A stretch of DNA of 38,677 nucleotides from a virus, in the IMG/VR virus record IMGVR_UViG_3300048587_000158, positions 1-38,677 of that record, one strand, 5' to 3'. Of the stretch, positions 23,833 through 31,075 are shown in pieces. A program made the translations under genes and the position numbers. Position 1 is the first letter of the stretch. Every line of letters starts with the position of its first letter. A model generated the notes under the pieces. The model searched no databases. It was not told where the DNA came from and was given only the letters and a program-made list of their open reading frames with translations.

Positions 23833-24276
23833 CTATGCCGCGACAAGCCTCCCGCGCTCGCAGAATGAACGCACCGATTCGCGCGCTCGGCGGACTCGCT
23901 CGTACAGCCGCTGGCGCCCGATGCTGCGCAAGATGTCGTTCTTGACGCGCCGGCCAATCGCATGGAGCCGCCGCAGCCGATCGCGCTCGGTGCCGAGCTT
24001 CGGGTCATAGGCGACACGCAGGCAGTGCGCGTCGGCCTCGCCATCGATGCCCTGACGTTGCAGGCTGATCACCGCGGCTTCGACCTCGTCGGCTGGCGAG
24101 TCGAGCTTGATGCAGAGCTTCGCGACCTGCGTGTCTGGCCGGAAGCCGTGGAACTCCAGCAGCGTGGCAATGGTGCTGCGGCTCGGGTAGCCGATGTTCT
24201 CGTAGCGGTCGCCGCCGTAGGCATCGCCCCACGCGCGCAGGTTCGCCTCCAGCTCGCTCTCCGAGACGCCTCTCAC
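23833..24276 (-). CDS. Probable late antiterminator (Q-like), 147 aa
   Basis: GTG at 24276 overlaps the preceding stop (GTGA). Basic C-terminal half (RLRRLHAIGRRVKNDILRSIGRQ) and a helical N-terminal half with NIGYPSRSTIATLLEFHG and DEVEAAVISLQRQG. The layout resembles antiterminator Q-type proteins; position (last early gene, just before the late operon terminator) supports it. Sequence alone is not diagnostic. Confidence 0.55.
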   Translation of the reverse strand: MRGVSESELEANLRAWGDAYGGDRYENIGYPSRSTIATLLEFHGFRPDTQVAKLCIKLDSPADEVEAAVISLQRQGIDGEADAHCLRVAYDPKLGTERDRLRRLHAIGRRVKNDILRSIGRQRLYERVRRARESVRSFCERGRLVAA

Positions 24277-24572
24277 CTTCGCCCCATCGTGATCGCCATC
24301 CGCTCGATTCCGTAGCGCAGCAGCTCAGCCTTGCGCGCCATCAGATCCTGCGCAATCCCCAGCGGATCCGATGCGCGCGAGTAGTTGCCGACCCACTGCT
24401 CAGGGTGCATGGCCTGTCGCTGGCTGATCGGCTCCCAGTTCGGCGGGCCGACATGCATGTCGGCGTCTGCGTCGACGAGCACGACGACCGATCGGTGGAT
24501 TGCGATTCGATCAAGGATCGCGGCGATCAGGCAGGCGTCGGAGTAGGTGAAGAGGTTGAGGCGGGTGGTCAT
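24273..24572 (-). CDS. Unknown early protein, 99 aa
   Basis: ATG overlaps the RusA stop (ATGA). MTTRLNLFTYSDACLIAAILDR, then VVVLVDADADMH, then a C-terminal helix EQWVGNYSRASDPLGIAQD and ELLRYGIER. Not recognised. Lies between rusA and the Q-like gene in the DNA-metabolism operon. Confidence 0.6.
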   Translation of the reverse strand: MTTRLNLFTYSDACLIAAILDRIAIHRSVVVLVDADADMHVGPPNWEPISQRQAMHPEQWVGNYSRASDPLGIAQDLMARKAELLRYGIERMAITMGRR

Positions 24573-24919
24573 GTTGGCGTCACCACGACGCGCAGCGCGC
24601 CGCCGCGAAGCGGCCCAAGCCTGACGATCGTCAACTCGTCGATCTGCTCATCGTCGACCCACAGGCCGGCGTGCGTGAGCGCGTCAAGCGGCGCCTTCAA
24701 AAGATTATCCAGGTCCCTCTTACGCTTGTCTGGCGGCTGCGCCTCGATGCGGACCGACAGGCGACCATTGAGCGGGCGGGATCCGCGAACGTACATCAGG
24801 ACGCACTCGCCGACCTCTTTGCGGTATCGCCGACCGTCCGCAGAGATCAGCACTTGCGCGCCGACGTGGCGCCAGTATGTGTTGACGGATGGGGGCCATG
24901 GGAGGGAAAGGGCGATCAC
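24569..24919 (-). CDS. rusA: RusA-family Holliday junction resolvase, 116 aa
   Basis: GTG start overlapping the helicase stop (GTGA). Family pattern is clear: PWPPSVNTYWRH at the N-terminus, KRKRDLDNLLKAPLDAL with the acidic pair Asp69/Asp71, and GLWVDDEQIDEL. These metal-binding Asp residues form the active site. Resolves branched replication intermediates before packaging. Length matches the family. Confidence 0.9.
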   Translation of the reverse strand: MIALSLPWPPSVNTYWRHVGAQVLISADGRRYRKEVGECVLMYVRGSRPLNGRLSVRIEAQPPDKRKRDLDNLLKAPLDALTHAGLWVDDEQIDELTIVRLGPLRGGALRVVVTPT

Positions 24920-26190
24920 GCTGCATCCGCCATGCCACTGAACTTCACGATCGGCGCATTGAACTTGACTCTGATCATCCCGATGGCTCCGTGTCGATTC
25001 TTCTCAAGGATCAGCTCGGCCGTTCCGCGCATTGGCGACTCCGGGTTGTAGACCTCGTCTCGGTACAGCATCAGCACTTGGTCGGCCTCCTTCTCCAGTG
25101 CGCTGGAGTCGCTCAGGTCCGCCATGCCGGGCCGCTTGTTCGTGCGCTCGTCGACCGCGCGCGATACCTGCGCCAGCGTGACGACCGGAATGTTCAACTC
25201 GCGGGCCAATTCCTTGAGGCCCTCGGCAACCTCTGCGACGCGCTCATGCCGCGGCTGCTTGGCGTTGCCGTGCTTGATCCGCTGCAGGTAATCGACGTAC
25301 AGGATCTGGATGCCGCGCTCGACCTTCCAGCGGCGAGCAACGTGCACGACCTCGGCAAGCGTCGGCGCCGGCTTGTCGTAGATCACGCAGTCCTGCTGCG
25401 TGAGCGCGCTGATTGCGGCGGTGCACATCGGGAACTCATGCTCCTCGATCTGACCGGCACGCAGGGCAGAAACCGGGACGCGCGAGGTCATGCTGATAGC
25501 GCGCTGCCCGATCTGGTTGGATGACTGCTCGGCGCTGATGAATCCGCGCGACACGTCTGCGGCCTGTGCCATCGACAGCAGCAACGCCGTTTTGCCCATC
25601 GCCGGGCGCGCGCCTATCACGACCAGGTCGCCCGGGTGGAACCCACCCAGGTAGTCGTCCAGTTCAACCAGCCCCGTGGTGATACCGCGCAGCTTTCCGC
25701 CGTTCTGGTAAGCGGCCTCGATCTCTTCCCATGCCGCCTTCGTCGCCTGGCGCATGGTGTGCTCGCGAGCCTGCTCGGTGCTCGCCAGCGCCAGCAGTGC
25801 GCGCATGGCTTCCTGAGCGCCCTCCTGCGTTGGGTTGTCGCTCAGCGCGCTGGCGATCTCGCGGGTTTTGCGCTGGGTGTGCCGGTCGACCAGGATCTTG
25901 GCGTAGGCCGCAATGTTGGCCGCGCCAGGCGTTGCCTCGGCAAGGTCGGCGGCATAGTTGGCCGCATCGATCCCGCGAGATCCGTGCCGACGCTGCAGGT
26001 AGTCCATCACCGTGACCGCGTCGATCGGCGTGCGGTCGGCGTTCATCGCGACCAGGACGCCGAACAGCCAGCGATGGCGCAGGTCGGTGAAGTGCTCTGG
26101 CTGCAGGTCGGAGACCCTGGCCGCAGCCTTCTCGCCGCCGATCATCATCGCGCCGAGAACGTAGCACTCGGTGTCGAGGATGTTATCCAC
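24916..26190 (-). CDS. Replicative DnaB-like helicase, 424 aa
   Basis: N-terminal DnaB-like domain (ECYVLGAMM, DLRHRWLFGVL) and a RecA-like core with Walker A GARPAMGKTAL (Lys200), the AQAADVSRGFISAEQSSNQ segment, and Walker B-like IQILYVDYLQRIKHG. GTG start overlaps the initiator gene's stop. Together with the DUF1376 gene it forms a replication pair like lambda O/P. No intein is present. Confidence 0.95.
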   Translation of the reverse strand: MDNILDTECYVLGAMMIGGEKAAARVSDLQPEHFTDLRHRWLFGVLVAMNADRTPIDAVTVMDYLQRRHGSRGIDAANYAADLAEATPGAANIAAYAKILVDRHTQRKTREIASALSDNPTQEGAQEAMRALLALASTEQAREHTMRQATKAAWEEIEAAYQNGGKLRGITTGLVELDDYLGGFHPGDLVVIGARPAMGKTALLLSMAQAADVSRGFISAEQSSNQIGQRAISMTSRVPVSALRAGQIEEHEFPMCTAAISALTQQDCVIYDKPAPTLAEVVHVARRWKVERGIQILYVDYLQRIKHGNAKQPRHERVAEVAEGLKELARELNIPVVTLAQVSRAVDERTNKRPGMADLSDSSALEKEADQVLMLYRDEVYNPESPMRGTAELILEKNRHGAIGMIRVKFNAPIVKFSGMADAA

Positions 26191-26995
26191 GGCGGGCGTG
26201 CTCCAGCGGTCTGTGGGACGCCTTGAGCGGCTCCGGTGGCGGCTGGACGAGTTGCAGTTGGGCGACGTTGGACTTGCGGTGCTTGATCGCCGCGATCAGC
26301 CAGGCGACTGGCTCGATGACATCCTCGGCCTCGGCTCGCTGCAGCAGCTCGGCCACCGTGAGGCGGTCGGTTTCCTTGATCGCCAACCCGATGGCGCTTC
26401 TGGCCTTGCCCTCGGTGACGCCCTTGCGTTTCATCCAGTTCAGGCCATGCGACCAGATCAGGTCCGGCTCTTCGGCGGCTTTTTCGCCCGGCAAAGCCGG
26501 AAGCTCTTTCTTTGCTTCTTCGTGGCTTATGGCTAGTGGCTTATGGCTAAGGTTTCCAGATGAAAGCGGCGACCCTGTGTCGTGGGTTCTGTCTGGGTTA
26601 GCTCTGGGTTCTGTTTGGGAACCCAGAAATAACCCACTGGGTTTTACTTCGGCTCCATCTGGGTTTCCAGATCGCCGCGGACGGCCGCCGCTCTTGCCGT
26701 TGTTTCTGTTCCGATCAGCGATCTCAGCAGCATCCGCGATCTCCTTGTCGCAGCGCGCATGCCGCCAGCCTTCCGGCGTTTCCGTGAAGAACTCGCGCAG
26801 CACACTGGCGACCGCATCGCGCTCCTGTTCGGACACCGCCCGCACGAGTCTGCACGCCTGCGCCATATCCAACGGGATCGGCTGCTCCTTTCGGTAGTAC
26901 AGGCTAATCAGCCTGCGATACGCGCAATCCTCAAGCATCGACAGGTGCGCCGTGGCGCTGTCGTAATCTCCGATGTGGAACTTGTAGTAGTTCAC
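26183..26995 (-). CDS. DUF1376-containing replication initiator-like protein, 270 aa
   Basis: MNYYKFHIGDYDSATAHLSMLEDCAYRRLISLYY is the DUF1376 N-terminal domain; a basic NNGKSGGRPRRSG linker and a variable middle follow (LSHKPLAISHEEAKKE), then a DnaC-like C-terminal part with AEEPDLIWSHGLNWMKRKG and AVAELLQ-like segments. GTG overlaps the preceding stop. The odd middle (SGLFLGSQTEPRANP) is coded by repeats described as an origin candidate. Confidence 0.85.
   Translation of the reverse strand: MNYYKFHIGDYDSATAHLSMLEDCAYRRLISLYYRKEQPIPLDMAQACRLVRAVSEQERDAVASVLREFFTETPEGWRHARCDKEIADAAEIADRNRNNGKSGGRPRRSGNPDGAEVKPSGLFLGSQTEPRANPDRTHDTGSPLSSGNLSHKPLAISHEEAKKELPALPGEKAAEEPDLIWSHGLNWMKRKGVTEGKARSAIGLAIKETDRLTVAELLQRAEAEDVIEPVAWLIAAIKHRKSNVAQLQLVQPPPEPLKASHRPLEHARRG
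26522..26672 (-). repeat. Iteron-like repeat cluster inside the initiator gene (candidate origin)
   Basis: CTGGGTT occurs at 26593, 26604, 26637 and 26659, and inverted at 26620; degenerate copies lie at 26583 and 26631. GGTTTCCAGAT is repeated at 26551 and 26662. GTGGCTTATGGCTA is a perfect 14-bp tandem duplication at 26522-26549. The middle is low in GC. Lambda's origin is likewise a set of iterons inside the initiator gene. Confidence 0.6.
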
Positions 26996-27204
26996 GCGGC
27001 CCTCGGGTCAATGGGCAAGCCGAGCGCGACGCTCAACTTGTTCTGGTGGTCAATGGTTCGCCGGTTCTTCAGCGCGACGTAGACCTTCCACGCGCTTCTG
27101 GCGTGATCGCGGTCGCCGCGCTTCAGTAGCTCCTGCATGGTCGCGAACTGCTCGTCGATGCGACTGTCGAGCCGCCGCTCGGACTCGGTAAGCCTGGCGC
27201 TCAA
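26992..27204 (-). CDS. Unknown early protein, 70 aa
   Basis: TTG at 27204 (overlapping the previous TGA) has AAGGAG eight bases upstream. Helical; LTESERRLDSRIDEQFATMQ then DHARSAWKVYVALKNRRTIDHQNKLS. Not recognised; the GTG at 27225 is the alternative start. Confidence 0.6.
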   Translation of the reverse strand: MSARLTESERRLDSRIDEQFATMQELLKRGDRDHARSAWKVYVALKNRRTIDHQNKLSVALGLPIDPRAA

Positions 27205-27395
27205 AACGGAATCTCCTTCACCCACTCGCGCCCATCCCTCTCAGCCCGCAACTCAATCAGCCGCTTCATCTCCAGCTTCCTGCGCTTCAGGTCATGAGTC
27301 CGATCGACGACCTCTTCGCTGAATGCGATCTCGTCGCGTAGCTCGTCGTCGCTAAATCTGCCGAACGGCCTATCGGGCGTGCCTTCCACCGTCAT
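27201..27395 (-). CDS. Unknown early protein, 64 aa
   Basis: ATG at 27395 overlaps the stop of the RHH-like gene (ATGA). Charged helical protein: TPDRPFGRFSDDELRDEIAF, VVDRTHDLKRRKLEMKRLIE. The frame to 27743 is a mixture with shadows; this start is chosen by overlap. Not recognised. Confidence 0.6.
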   Translation of the reverse strand: MTVEGTPDRPFGRFSDDELRDEIAFSEEVVDRTHDLKRRKLEMKRLIELRAERDGREWVKEIPF

Positions 27396-27586
27396 TCCCC
27401 TTGTGCTCCCTGTCCTTTCAGCAAGCGCGCGATTAGCGTGTGCTTGCGGATCTCGCTGTCGAGGTAGGACTGAATGACGTGGCGCAACAGGCTCGACGCT
27501 TCCTCGCCGTTGGCCAGCGCAAAGGCGTGCACCAGCCGGTGCATTTCCTCGCTGACCTTCAGGCGAAGCTCCTGCGACAAGTCCAT
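27392..27586 (-). CDS. Probable ribbon-helix-helix DNA-binding protein, 64 aa
   Basis: LRLKVSEEMHRLVHAFALAN-GEEASSLLRHVIQSYLD has the beta-helix-helix spacing of CopG/Arc-like repressors (short polar-basic strand followed by two helices). No regulated target identified. In the early operon between cro and the replication genes. Confidence 0.5.
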   Translation of the reverse strand: MDLSQELRLKVSEEMHRLVHAFALANGEEASSLLRHVIQSYLDSEIRKHTLIARLLKGQGAQGE

Positions 27587-27589
27587 GCG

Positions 27590-27673
27590 TCAGGTCTCGG
27601 AATAGAACGTGCCCGCGGGCGCGGGCAGAGTGGCCGGCGAACGCGCCGAACGCCGGTCGGAGTGATCTTTCAC
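27590..27673 (-). CDS. Possible 27-aa micro-ORF
   Basis: GTG at 27673, TGA at 27592-27590, in a gap that otherwise holds only the hairpin TGCCCGCG-CC-CGCGGGCA near 27610-27628. Sequence is polar, TLPAPAGTFYSET at the end. Weak evidence; may not be expressed. The remainder of 27587-27717 holds nothing that I recognise. Confidence 0.25.
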   Translation of the reverse strand: MKDHSDRRSARSPATLPAPAGTFYSET

Positions 27674-27717
27674 AGGTGCGGGTCGTCCACGCTTCCCATG
27701 TGCTCGGCATCAAAGTG

Positions 27718-27789
27718 CTAGCACAGCGCAATCCCGCCGACAATGGCGATGAATGCGGCCAGGAGGATGGCGCCGAGGATGGTTGCCAT
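27718..27789 (-). CDS. Tiny one-TM peptide, 23 aa
   Basis: ATG at 27789, TAG at 27720-27718; MATILGAILLAAFIAIVGG then IALC. It begins 1 nt after the Cro-like stop. Entirely hydrophobic; could be a toxin-like or regulatory membrane peptide. Small, so confidence is modest. Confidence 0.45.
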   Translation of the reverse strand: MATILGAILLAAFIAIVGGIALC

Positions 27790-27790
27790 G

Positions 27791-28021
27791 TCAGGCGGCC
27801 TTTTGGTCGGGCTGGCGGTCCCAGACGTCCGGGCGCAGCTCATGGAGTGCGATGATCCCGTTCGTGTCGTCGCTGACCTGCTTGGCAACCTTGACGCTCA
27901 CGCCGCGGATGCCGTTCACGATGTGATCGACCATCCCGCGCGAGATGCCCAGACGCTTTGCCGCTTCGCCCCTGCCGCCGACGAAGACCACGTAACGCTC
28001 GAATGCAGTGTGCTTGCTCAT
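27791..28021 (-). CDS. Cro-like repressor (helix-turn-helix), 76 aa
   Basis: ATG at 28021 (MSKHTAFERYVVFVGGRG); HTH with GEAAKRLGISRGMVDHIVNGIRGVSVKVAKQV, like YdaS/Cro proteins. It is transcribed leftward from a promoter containing the operator 28031-28045, opposite to the CI-like gene. The frame to 28048 would start upstream of the operator and is not preferred. Confidence 0.8.
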   Translation of the reverse strand: MSKHTAFERYVVFVGGRGEAAKRLGISRGMVDHIVNGIRGVSVKVAKQVSDDTNGIIALHELRPDVWDRQPDQKAA

Positions 28022-28028
28022 GTCGCGC

Positions 28029-28058
28029 AACCTACACCCGGTAGGCATGGCGCGTCAA
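28029..28058 (-). promoter_or_regulatory. Early leftward promoter of cro operon
   Basis: Minus strand: TTGACG (28058-28053), 18-nt spacer, TAGGTT (28034-28029), just ahead of the cro start at 28021. The -10 overlaps an operator, and the -35 lies 11 nt after a second operator-like box. Matches the design of the plus-strand promoter at 28524-28551. Confidence 0.6.
28031..28045. promoter_or_regulatory. Operator O1 at cro promoter
   Basis: On the minus strand CCTACCGGGTGTAGG, a near-perfect dyad (CCTAC...GTAGG). It differs from the operator at 28535-28549 at 1 of 15 bases and overlaps the -10 region of the cro promoter, so the CI-like or Cro-like protein would block it. Confidence 0.75.
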
Positions 28059-28066
28059 CTACCCAC

Positions 28067-28081
28067 TGAACACCAAGTAGC
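28067..28081. promoter_or_regulatory. Operator-like box upstream of cro promoter
   Basis: Minus strand GCTACTTGGTGTTCA, similar to CCTACTTGATGTCGG at 28501-28515. Both have CTACTTGRTGT exactly 11 nt before the TTGAC of the promoter. Weaker match to O1 (9/15). Confidence 0.5.
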
Positions 28082-28106
28082 CCACGCTAAGAGTGCGCGG
28101 CGGATC

Positions 28107-28454
28107 ATGTTGAGCATGAAAACTCGCCAGTCTCATCCCCTGACACCACTAGCCATCAAGCTGCGTGCCGCGCTGAAAGCGAAAGGCATGAAGCAGGCCG
28201 ACGTGATCCGCGCATTCCCCGACGTCGGGAAAGCGATAGTCGGCCATTGGTTCACGGGAAAGAGGCAGCCGCATTTGGACAACCTCCGCAAGCTCGCAGC
28301 AATCCTTGATGTGTCCGCCGCCGCCCTGGTTGCGGATGAGCCCGATTACGCCGTCACGACGGAAGAGCGCTTGCACCTTGCCTTGATGCGCCAGCAGACT
28401 CCGGAGATGCGGCAGGCCGTGCTTGCTTTGATGCAGGCGCAGGCCACGAAGTAG
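28107..28454 (+). CDS. CI-like prophage repressor, XRE helix-turn-helix, 115 aa
   Basis: HTH: LAIKLRAALKAKGMKQADVIRAFPDVGKAIVGHWFTGKRQPHLDNLRKLAAILDVSAAALV. ATG at 28107 (a second at 28116, same frame); the ORF extension to 28008 passes through cro's operator and is not preferred. It has no S24/LexA-like self-cleavage domain, so RecA-driven cleavage is not expected; an antirepressor may be needed for induction. A terminator follows. Confidence 0.8.
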   Translation: MLSMKTRQSHPLTPLAIKLRAALKAKGMKQADVIRAFPDVGKAIVGHWFTGKRQPHLDNLRKLAAILDVSAAALVADEPDYAVTTEERLHLALMRQQTPEMRQAVLALMQAQATK

Positions 28455-28461
28455 ATCAAAC

Positions 28462-28491
28462 GCGCAGCGCGACAGGCTGCGCATTATTTTT
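28462..28491 (+). terminator. Rho-independent terminator after repressor gene
   Basis: GCGCAGC (28462-28468) pairs with GCTGCGC (28476-28482) across a 7-nt loop, followed by ATTATTTTT. Separates cI from the downstream early promoter. Confidence 0.85.
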
Positions 28492-28500
28492 CATCAAATG

Positions 28501-28515
28501 CCTACTTGATGTCGG
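28501..28515. promoter_or_regulatory. Operator O2 upstream of rightward early promoter
   Basis: CCTACTTGATGTCGG, 11 of 15 matches with O1 (CCTACAGGGTGTAGG). Sits 34 bp (centre to centre) upstream of O1. The equivalent pair at the cro promoter is 36 bp apart. Confidence 0.55.
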
Positions 28516-28523
28516 TTTGCCTA

Positions 28524-28551
28524 TTGACAGTTAACCTACAGGGTGTAGGAT
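28524..28551 (+). promoter_or_regulatory. Early rightward (pL-like) promoter
   Basis: Perfect -35 TTGACA (28524-28529), 16-nt spacer, -10 TAGGAT (28546-28551). Operator O1 overlaps the -10. The first gene has GGAGG (28584-28588) and GTG at 28595; the ATG at 28550 would lie inside the promoter. Confidence 0.75.
28535..28549. promoter_or_regulatory. Operator O1 at rightward early promoter
   Basis: CCTACAGGGTGTAGG, perfect 6-bp arms with a 3-bp centre, nearly identical to the cro operator. Binding here would cover the -10 box of the promoter. Confidence 0.8.
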
Positions 28552-28594
28552 GCATCCCATCGCCGCCCCACCCGCGGCGCATCGGAGGCACAAA

Positions 28595-28924
28595 GTGAAC
28601 ATCCTCACCCGCCTGTTCAGCTTCACCGCAAAGCCCGCCGCGCCGGTCAACAACGTCCTGCACCTCGATGCCGTTCGCGCCGCCCACTTCTTCAACTGCT
28701 CGGCCCGCGCCATCCGCGCTCAGGGCTTGCGTGGTCGCTACCTCGACCGCTGCGTCAATCACGCCAAGGTCGTGTGGCAGAAGCACCGCGACCGCGTCCA
28801 AGGCTACGAACTGGCCGCCGATGCCGAGCGCGCCATGCTCGCCTACATCGACTTGCAGGCGACCTACCAGCGCAACGACAACAAGCCTGCGCCGGATCGT
28901 CCGTGGTCGCCGAGGGCCGCGTGA
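28595..28924 (+). CDS. Unknown first gene of rightward early operon, 109 aa
   Basis: GTG at 28595 with GGAGG at 7-nt spacing. NILTRLFSFTAKPAAPVNNV and a basic helical body HLDAVRAAHFFNCSARAIRAQGLRGRYLDRC. Could be a small regulatory or anti-host protein; not recognised. Confidence 0.65.
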   Translation: MNILTRLFSFTAKPAAPVNNVLHLDAVRAAHFFNCSARAIRAQGLRGRYLDRCVNHAKVVWQKHRDRVQGYELAADAERAMLAYIDLQATYQRNDNKPAPDRPWSPRAA

Positions 28925-29169
28925 TGCACTCCATCCAACTCGACATCGGCAACATGACCGTCGGCGCCGATCCGCGCGGCCTGACCTACATCTCGCACTG
29001 CGGCGCCACGCACTACCACACCACGACCCGCCTGACCGCCGAGCAGTGCTATGCGCTGGCCAGGGCGTTCATCGCCGAGGGCGACAGGCAGCGCAACGAC
29101 GCTCGCGACAATGCGCGGCTGTCGGACATCTGCGAGGCCATGCGACTGGACGAAGGAGCGTCGGCATGA
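28924..29169 (+). CDS. Unknown early protein, 81 aa
   Basis: ATG overlaps the previous stop (TGATG). Contains CGATHYHTTTRLTAEQCYALARAF and RDNARLSDICEAMRL. Not recognised. His/Cys pattern could bind metal but is not a known motif. Confidence 0.6.
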   Translation: MHSIQLDIGNMTVGADPRGLTYISHCGATHYHTTTRLTAEQCYALARAFIAEGDRQRNDARDNARLSDICEAMRLDEGASA

Positions 29170-29393
29170 GTACCGACTTTCAGTTCGAGATCACGCACAA
29201 GTCTGGCCTGGTCGACTGCCTGACGGTCGTCGCCGACTCGCTGAAGTCCGCCTGGTGGACCGCCCAGCGGCTCACCGGCGCTGGCACCGTGACGACCGCC
29301 AAGGTACGCAACCCGCAGGCGTTCGGCGACAGCTATTGGCACTCGCTCGACGAAGCCCGGAAGCTTGAGCACATCGCGAGGGTTGCGGCATGA
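29166..29393 (+). CDS. Unknown early protein, 75 aa
   Basis: STDFQFEITHKSGLVDCLTVV then LKSAWWTAQRLTGAGTVTT and EHIARVAA. ATGA overlap upstream and downstream. Not recognised. Confidence 0.6.
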   Translation: MSTDFQFEITHKSGLVDCLTVVADSLKSAWWTAQRLTGAGTVTTAKVRNPQAFGDSYWHSLDEARKLEHIARVAA

Positions 29394-29644
29394 AGGCGCC
29401 TGAGTTTCGCATCACCTGGTCACGCAATGCCGTCGGCGGCCGGCAGTCCGGCACCGACACCGCGCACGAACTGGAGGAAGCGATCGAGATCGCGACAGCC
29501 CGTGTTCGCTACGGCGGCATTCCGGCCACTGCTCGCATCAGTGTTGCCGGTCATCCGGTGCGCGACTGGCTGCCGGTGCGCGACTACTGGAAAGACTTCG
29601 ATGCGCGGATTGGGTGTCAGGACTCAGAGAGGGCCGCGGCATGA
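29390..29644 (+). CDS. Unknown early protein, 84 aa
   Basis: KAPEFRITWSRNAVGGRQS and GIPATARISVAGHPVRDWL, a beta-rich protein of about 9 kDa. ATGA overlap. Its relation to the preceding protein (FQFEITHKSG versus PEFRITWSRN) suggests distant kinship. Confidence 0.6.
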   Translation: MKAPEFRITWSRNAVGGRQSGTDTAHELEEAIEIATARVRYGGIPATARISVAGHPVRDWLPVRDYWKDFDARIGCQDSERAAA

Positions 29645-29919
29645 AACTCGGCCAACACCTCCGCGCCGCCCGTAAGCGCGCCGGCATGACCTCCGAGCAG
29701 GTCTCCGAGTTCACGGGCCTGCACCGCACGCAAGTCTGTGACCTGGAATCCGAGAAGATCGAAGGCGTGCACCTGAAGACGCTGCTGAAGCTCGGCAAGT
29801 GCTACGGCATCAGCCTCGACGAGTTGATCGGCTACGAGCAGCCGAAAGCGCCCGCCATGAACGCCCGCGAGTTGCGCGCGGTGAACCTGATGCTGTCTGT
29901 GATGAGGGGCGACCTGTGA
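29641..29919 (+). CDS. XRE-family helix-turn-helix protein, 92 aa
   Basis: KLGQHLRAARKRAGMTSEQVSEFTGLHRTQVCDLES is a complete HTH with the turn at EFTGLHRTQV, followed by EGVHLKTLLKLGKCYGISLDELI. Possible second regulator; no S24 domain. Overlaps the next GTG (GTGA). Confidence 0.8.
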   Translation: MKLGQHLRAARKRAGMTSEQVSEFTGLHRTQVCDLESEKIEGVHLKTLLKLGKCYGISLDELIGYEQPKAPAMNARELRAVNLMLSVMRGDL

Positions 29920-30866
29920 TCGAGATACTGAACCTTCCGGCCGATGGCGTTGCCCGCCAGCCCGGCATGTACCGCATGGACGCGGCGACGTATCACCGCG
30001 ACCCATGCCCGGCCCCGTCGCTCTCGTCGTCGACCATCAAGACGATGCTTGAGCGCACGCCGCGGCACGCATGGTGCGATCACCCAAAGCTCGGCAACAT
30101 GCGCGCCGACAAGAGCAGCGACGCCTTCACCATCGGCACCGCCGCCCACAAGCTCATCCTCGGCGCCGGCGCGGAGTTCTGCGTGATCGACGCCGCAGAC
30201 TGGCGCACGAAGGATGCGCAGGCTCAGCGTGACCAGGCGCGCGCCGATGGCCTGACACCGATCCTTCGCGAGCAGCACGACAAGGCGCAGCACATCGCAG
30301 CGTGGTCGCGTGGTGAACTAAACCAGTTGCCACTGGTCGCCGACGCCTTCGCCGATGGCCTGCCTGAACTAGTCGCCATCTGGCGCGAGGGCGACATCTG
30401 GTGCCGGTCGATGATGGATCTGGCCCCGACCGCGGCCGATGCTGAAGGCTGGTGGACGGTGTACGACCTCAAGACCACCTCTGGCGCGCTCGACGCCAAC
30501 ACGCTGGCGCGCAACATGATCAACTTCGGCTACGACATTCAGGCCGCGCACTACACGCGCGGCTTGCAGGCCCTGCTCGGCGACGATGCGCGCGTCCGGT
30601 TCCGCTTCCTGTTCGTCGAGTCTGACTCGCCGTACAGCGCGACCGTCGCGCAGTGCTCAGGCCTGATGGCCTCGACCGGCGAACAGAAGGTGCTTGCCGC
30701 CTACTCGATCTGGTCGCGCGGCCTGCGCGAAAACGAATGGCCCGGCTACCCGCGCGATCTGATGCGCGTCGAGCCGCCGAACTTCCTTGAAACCCAATGG
30801 CGCGACCGGGAGGCGGGTGATCCGCTGATCGTCGGCGCGCTCAACCACTGGAGCAAAGCTGCATGA
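29916..30866 (+). CDS. PD-(D/E)XK exonuclease-like protein (DUF3799 type), 316 aa
   Basis: GTG at 29916. ALSSSTIKTML-type start (APSLSSSTIKTMLERTPRH), IGTAAHKLILG, then a nuclease core with MMDLAP (Asp168) and VYDLKTTSG (Asp184, Lys186), matching the D...DxK of RecE/Cas4-like nucleases. Paired with the RecA-fold ATPase at 31072 it probably supplies phage recombination. Confidence 0.8.
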   Translation: MIEILNLPADGVARQPGMYRMDAATYHRDPCPAPSLSSSTIKTMLERTPRHAWCDHPKLGNMRADKSSDAFTIGTAAHKLILGAGAEFCVIDAADWRTKDAQAQRDQARADGLTPILREQHDKAQHIAAWSRGELNQLPLVADAFADGLPELVAIWREGDIWCRSMMDLAPTAADAEGWWTVYDLKTTSGALDANTLARNMINFGYDIQAAHYTRGLQALLGDDARVRFRFLFVESDSPYSATVAQCSGLMASTGEQKVLAAYSIWSRGLRENEWPGYPRDLMRVEPPNFLETQWRDREAGDPLIVGALNHWSKAA

Positions 30867-31075
30867 GCAACCCTTCACGAATCTACGTCGTCGGTCACAT
30901 CGAATCCGGCAGCAAGCGCCTCGTGCGCGCCGTCACATCCGGCCAGGCCGCGCGCCACGCCATGCGGACGTCGCACGCCGTGACCGTGGCGACCCAAGAC
31001 GAACTGGTTGACCTGGTGCGCGCCGGTGTCGATGTTGAGGATGCGACGCGGGAGACGTTGGAGCAGGCGGCATGA
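30863..31075 (+). CDS. Unknown recombination-region protein, 70 aa
   Basis: SNPSRIYVVGHIESGSKRLVR, AVTVATQDELVDLVRAGVDVE. A small acidic protein, ATGA overlap at both ends, between the exonuclease and the ATPase genes. Not recognised. Confidence 0.6.
   Translation: MSNPSRIYVVGHIESGSKRLVRAVTSGQAARHAMRTSHAVTVATQDELVDLVRAGVDVEDATRETLEQAA

Noticed and set aside
27201-27743. 180-codon minus-strand frame
   Set aside because: The upstream part crosses the RHH-like gene in another frame; the ATG at 27395 with the ATGA overlap is the better start.
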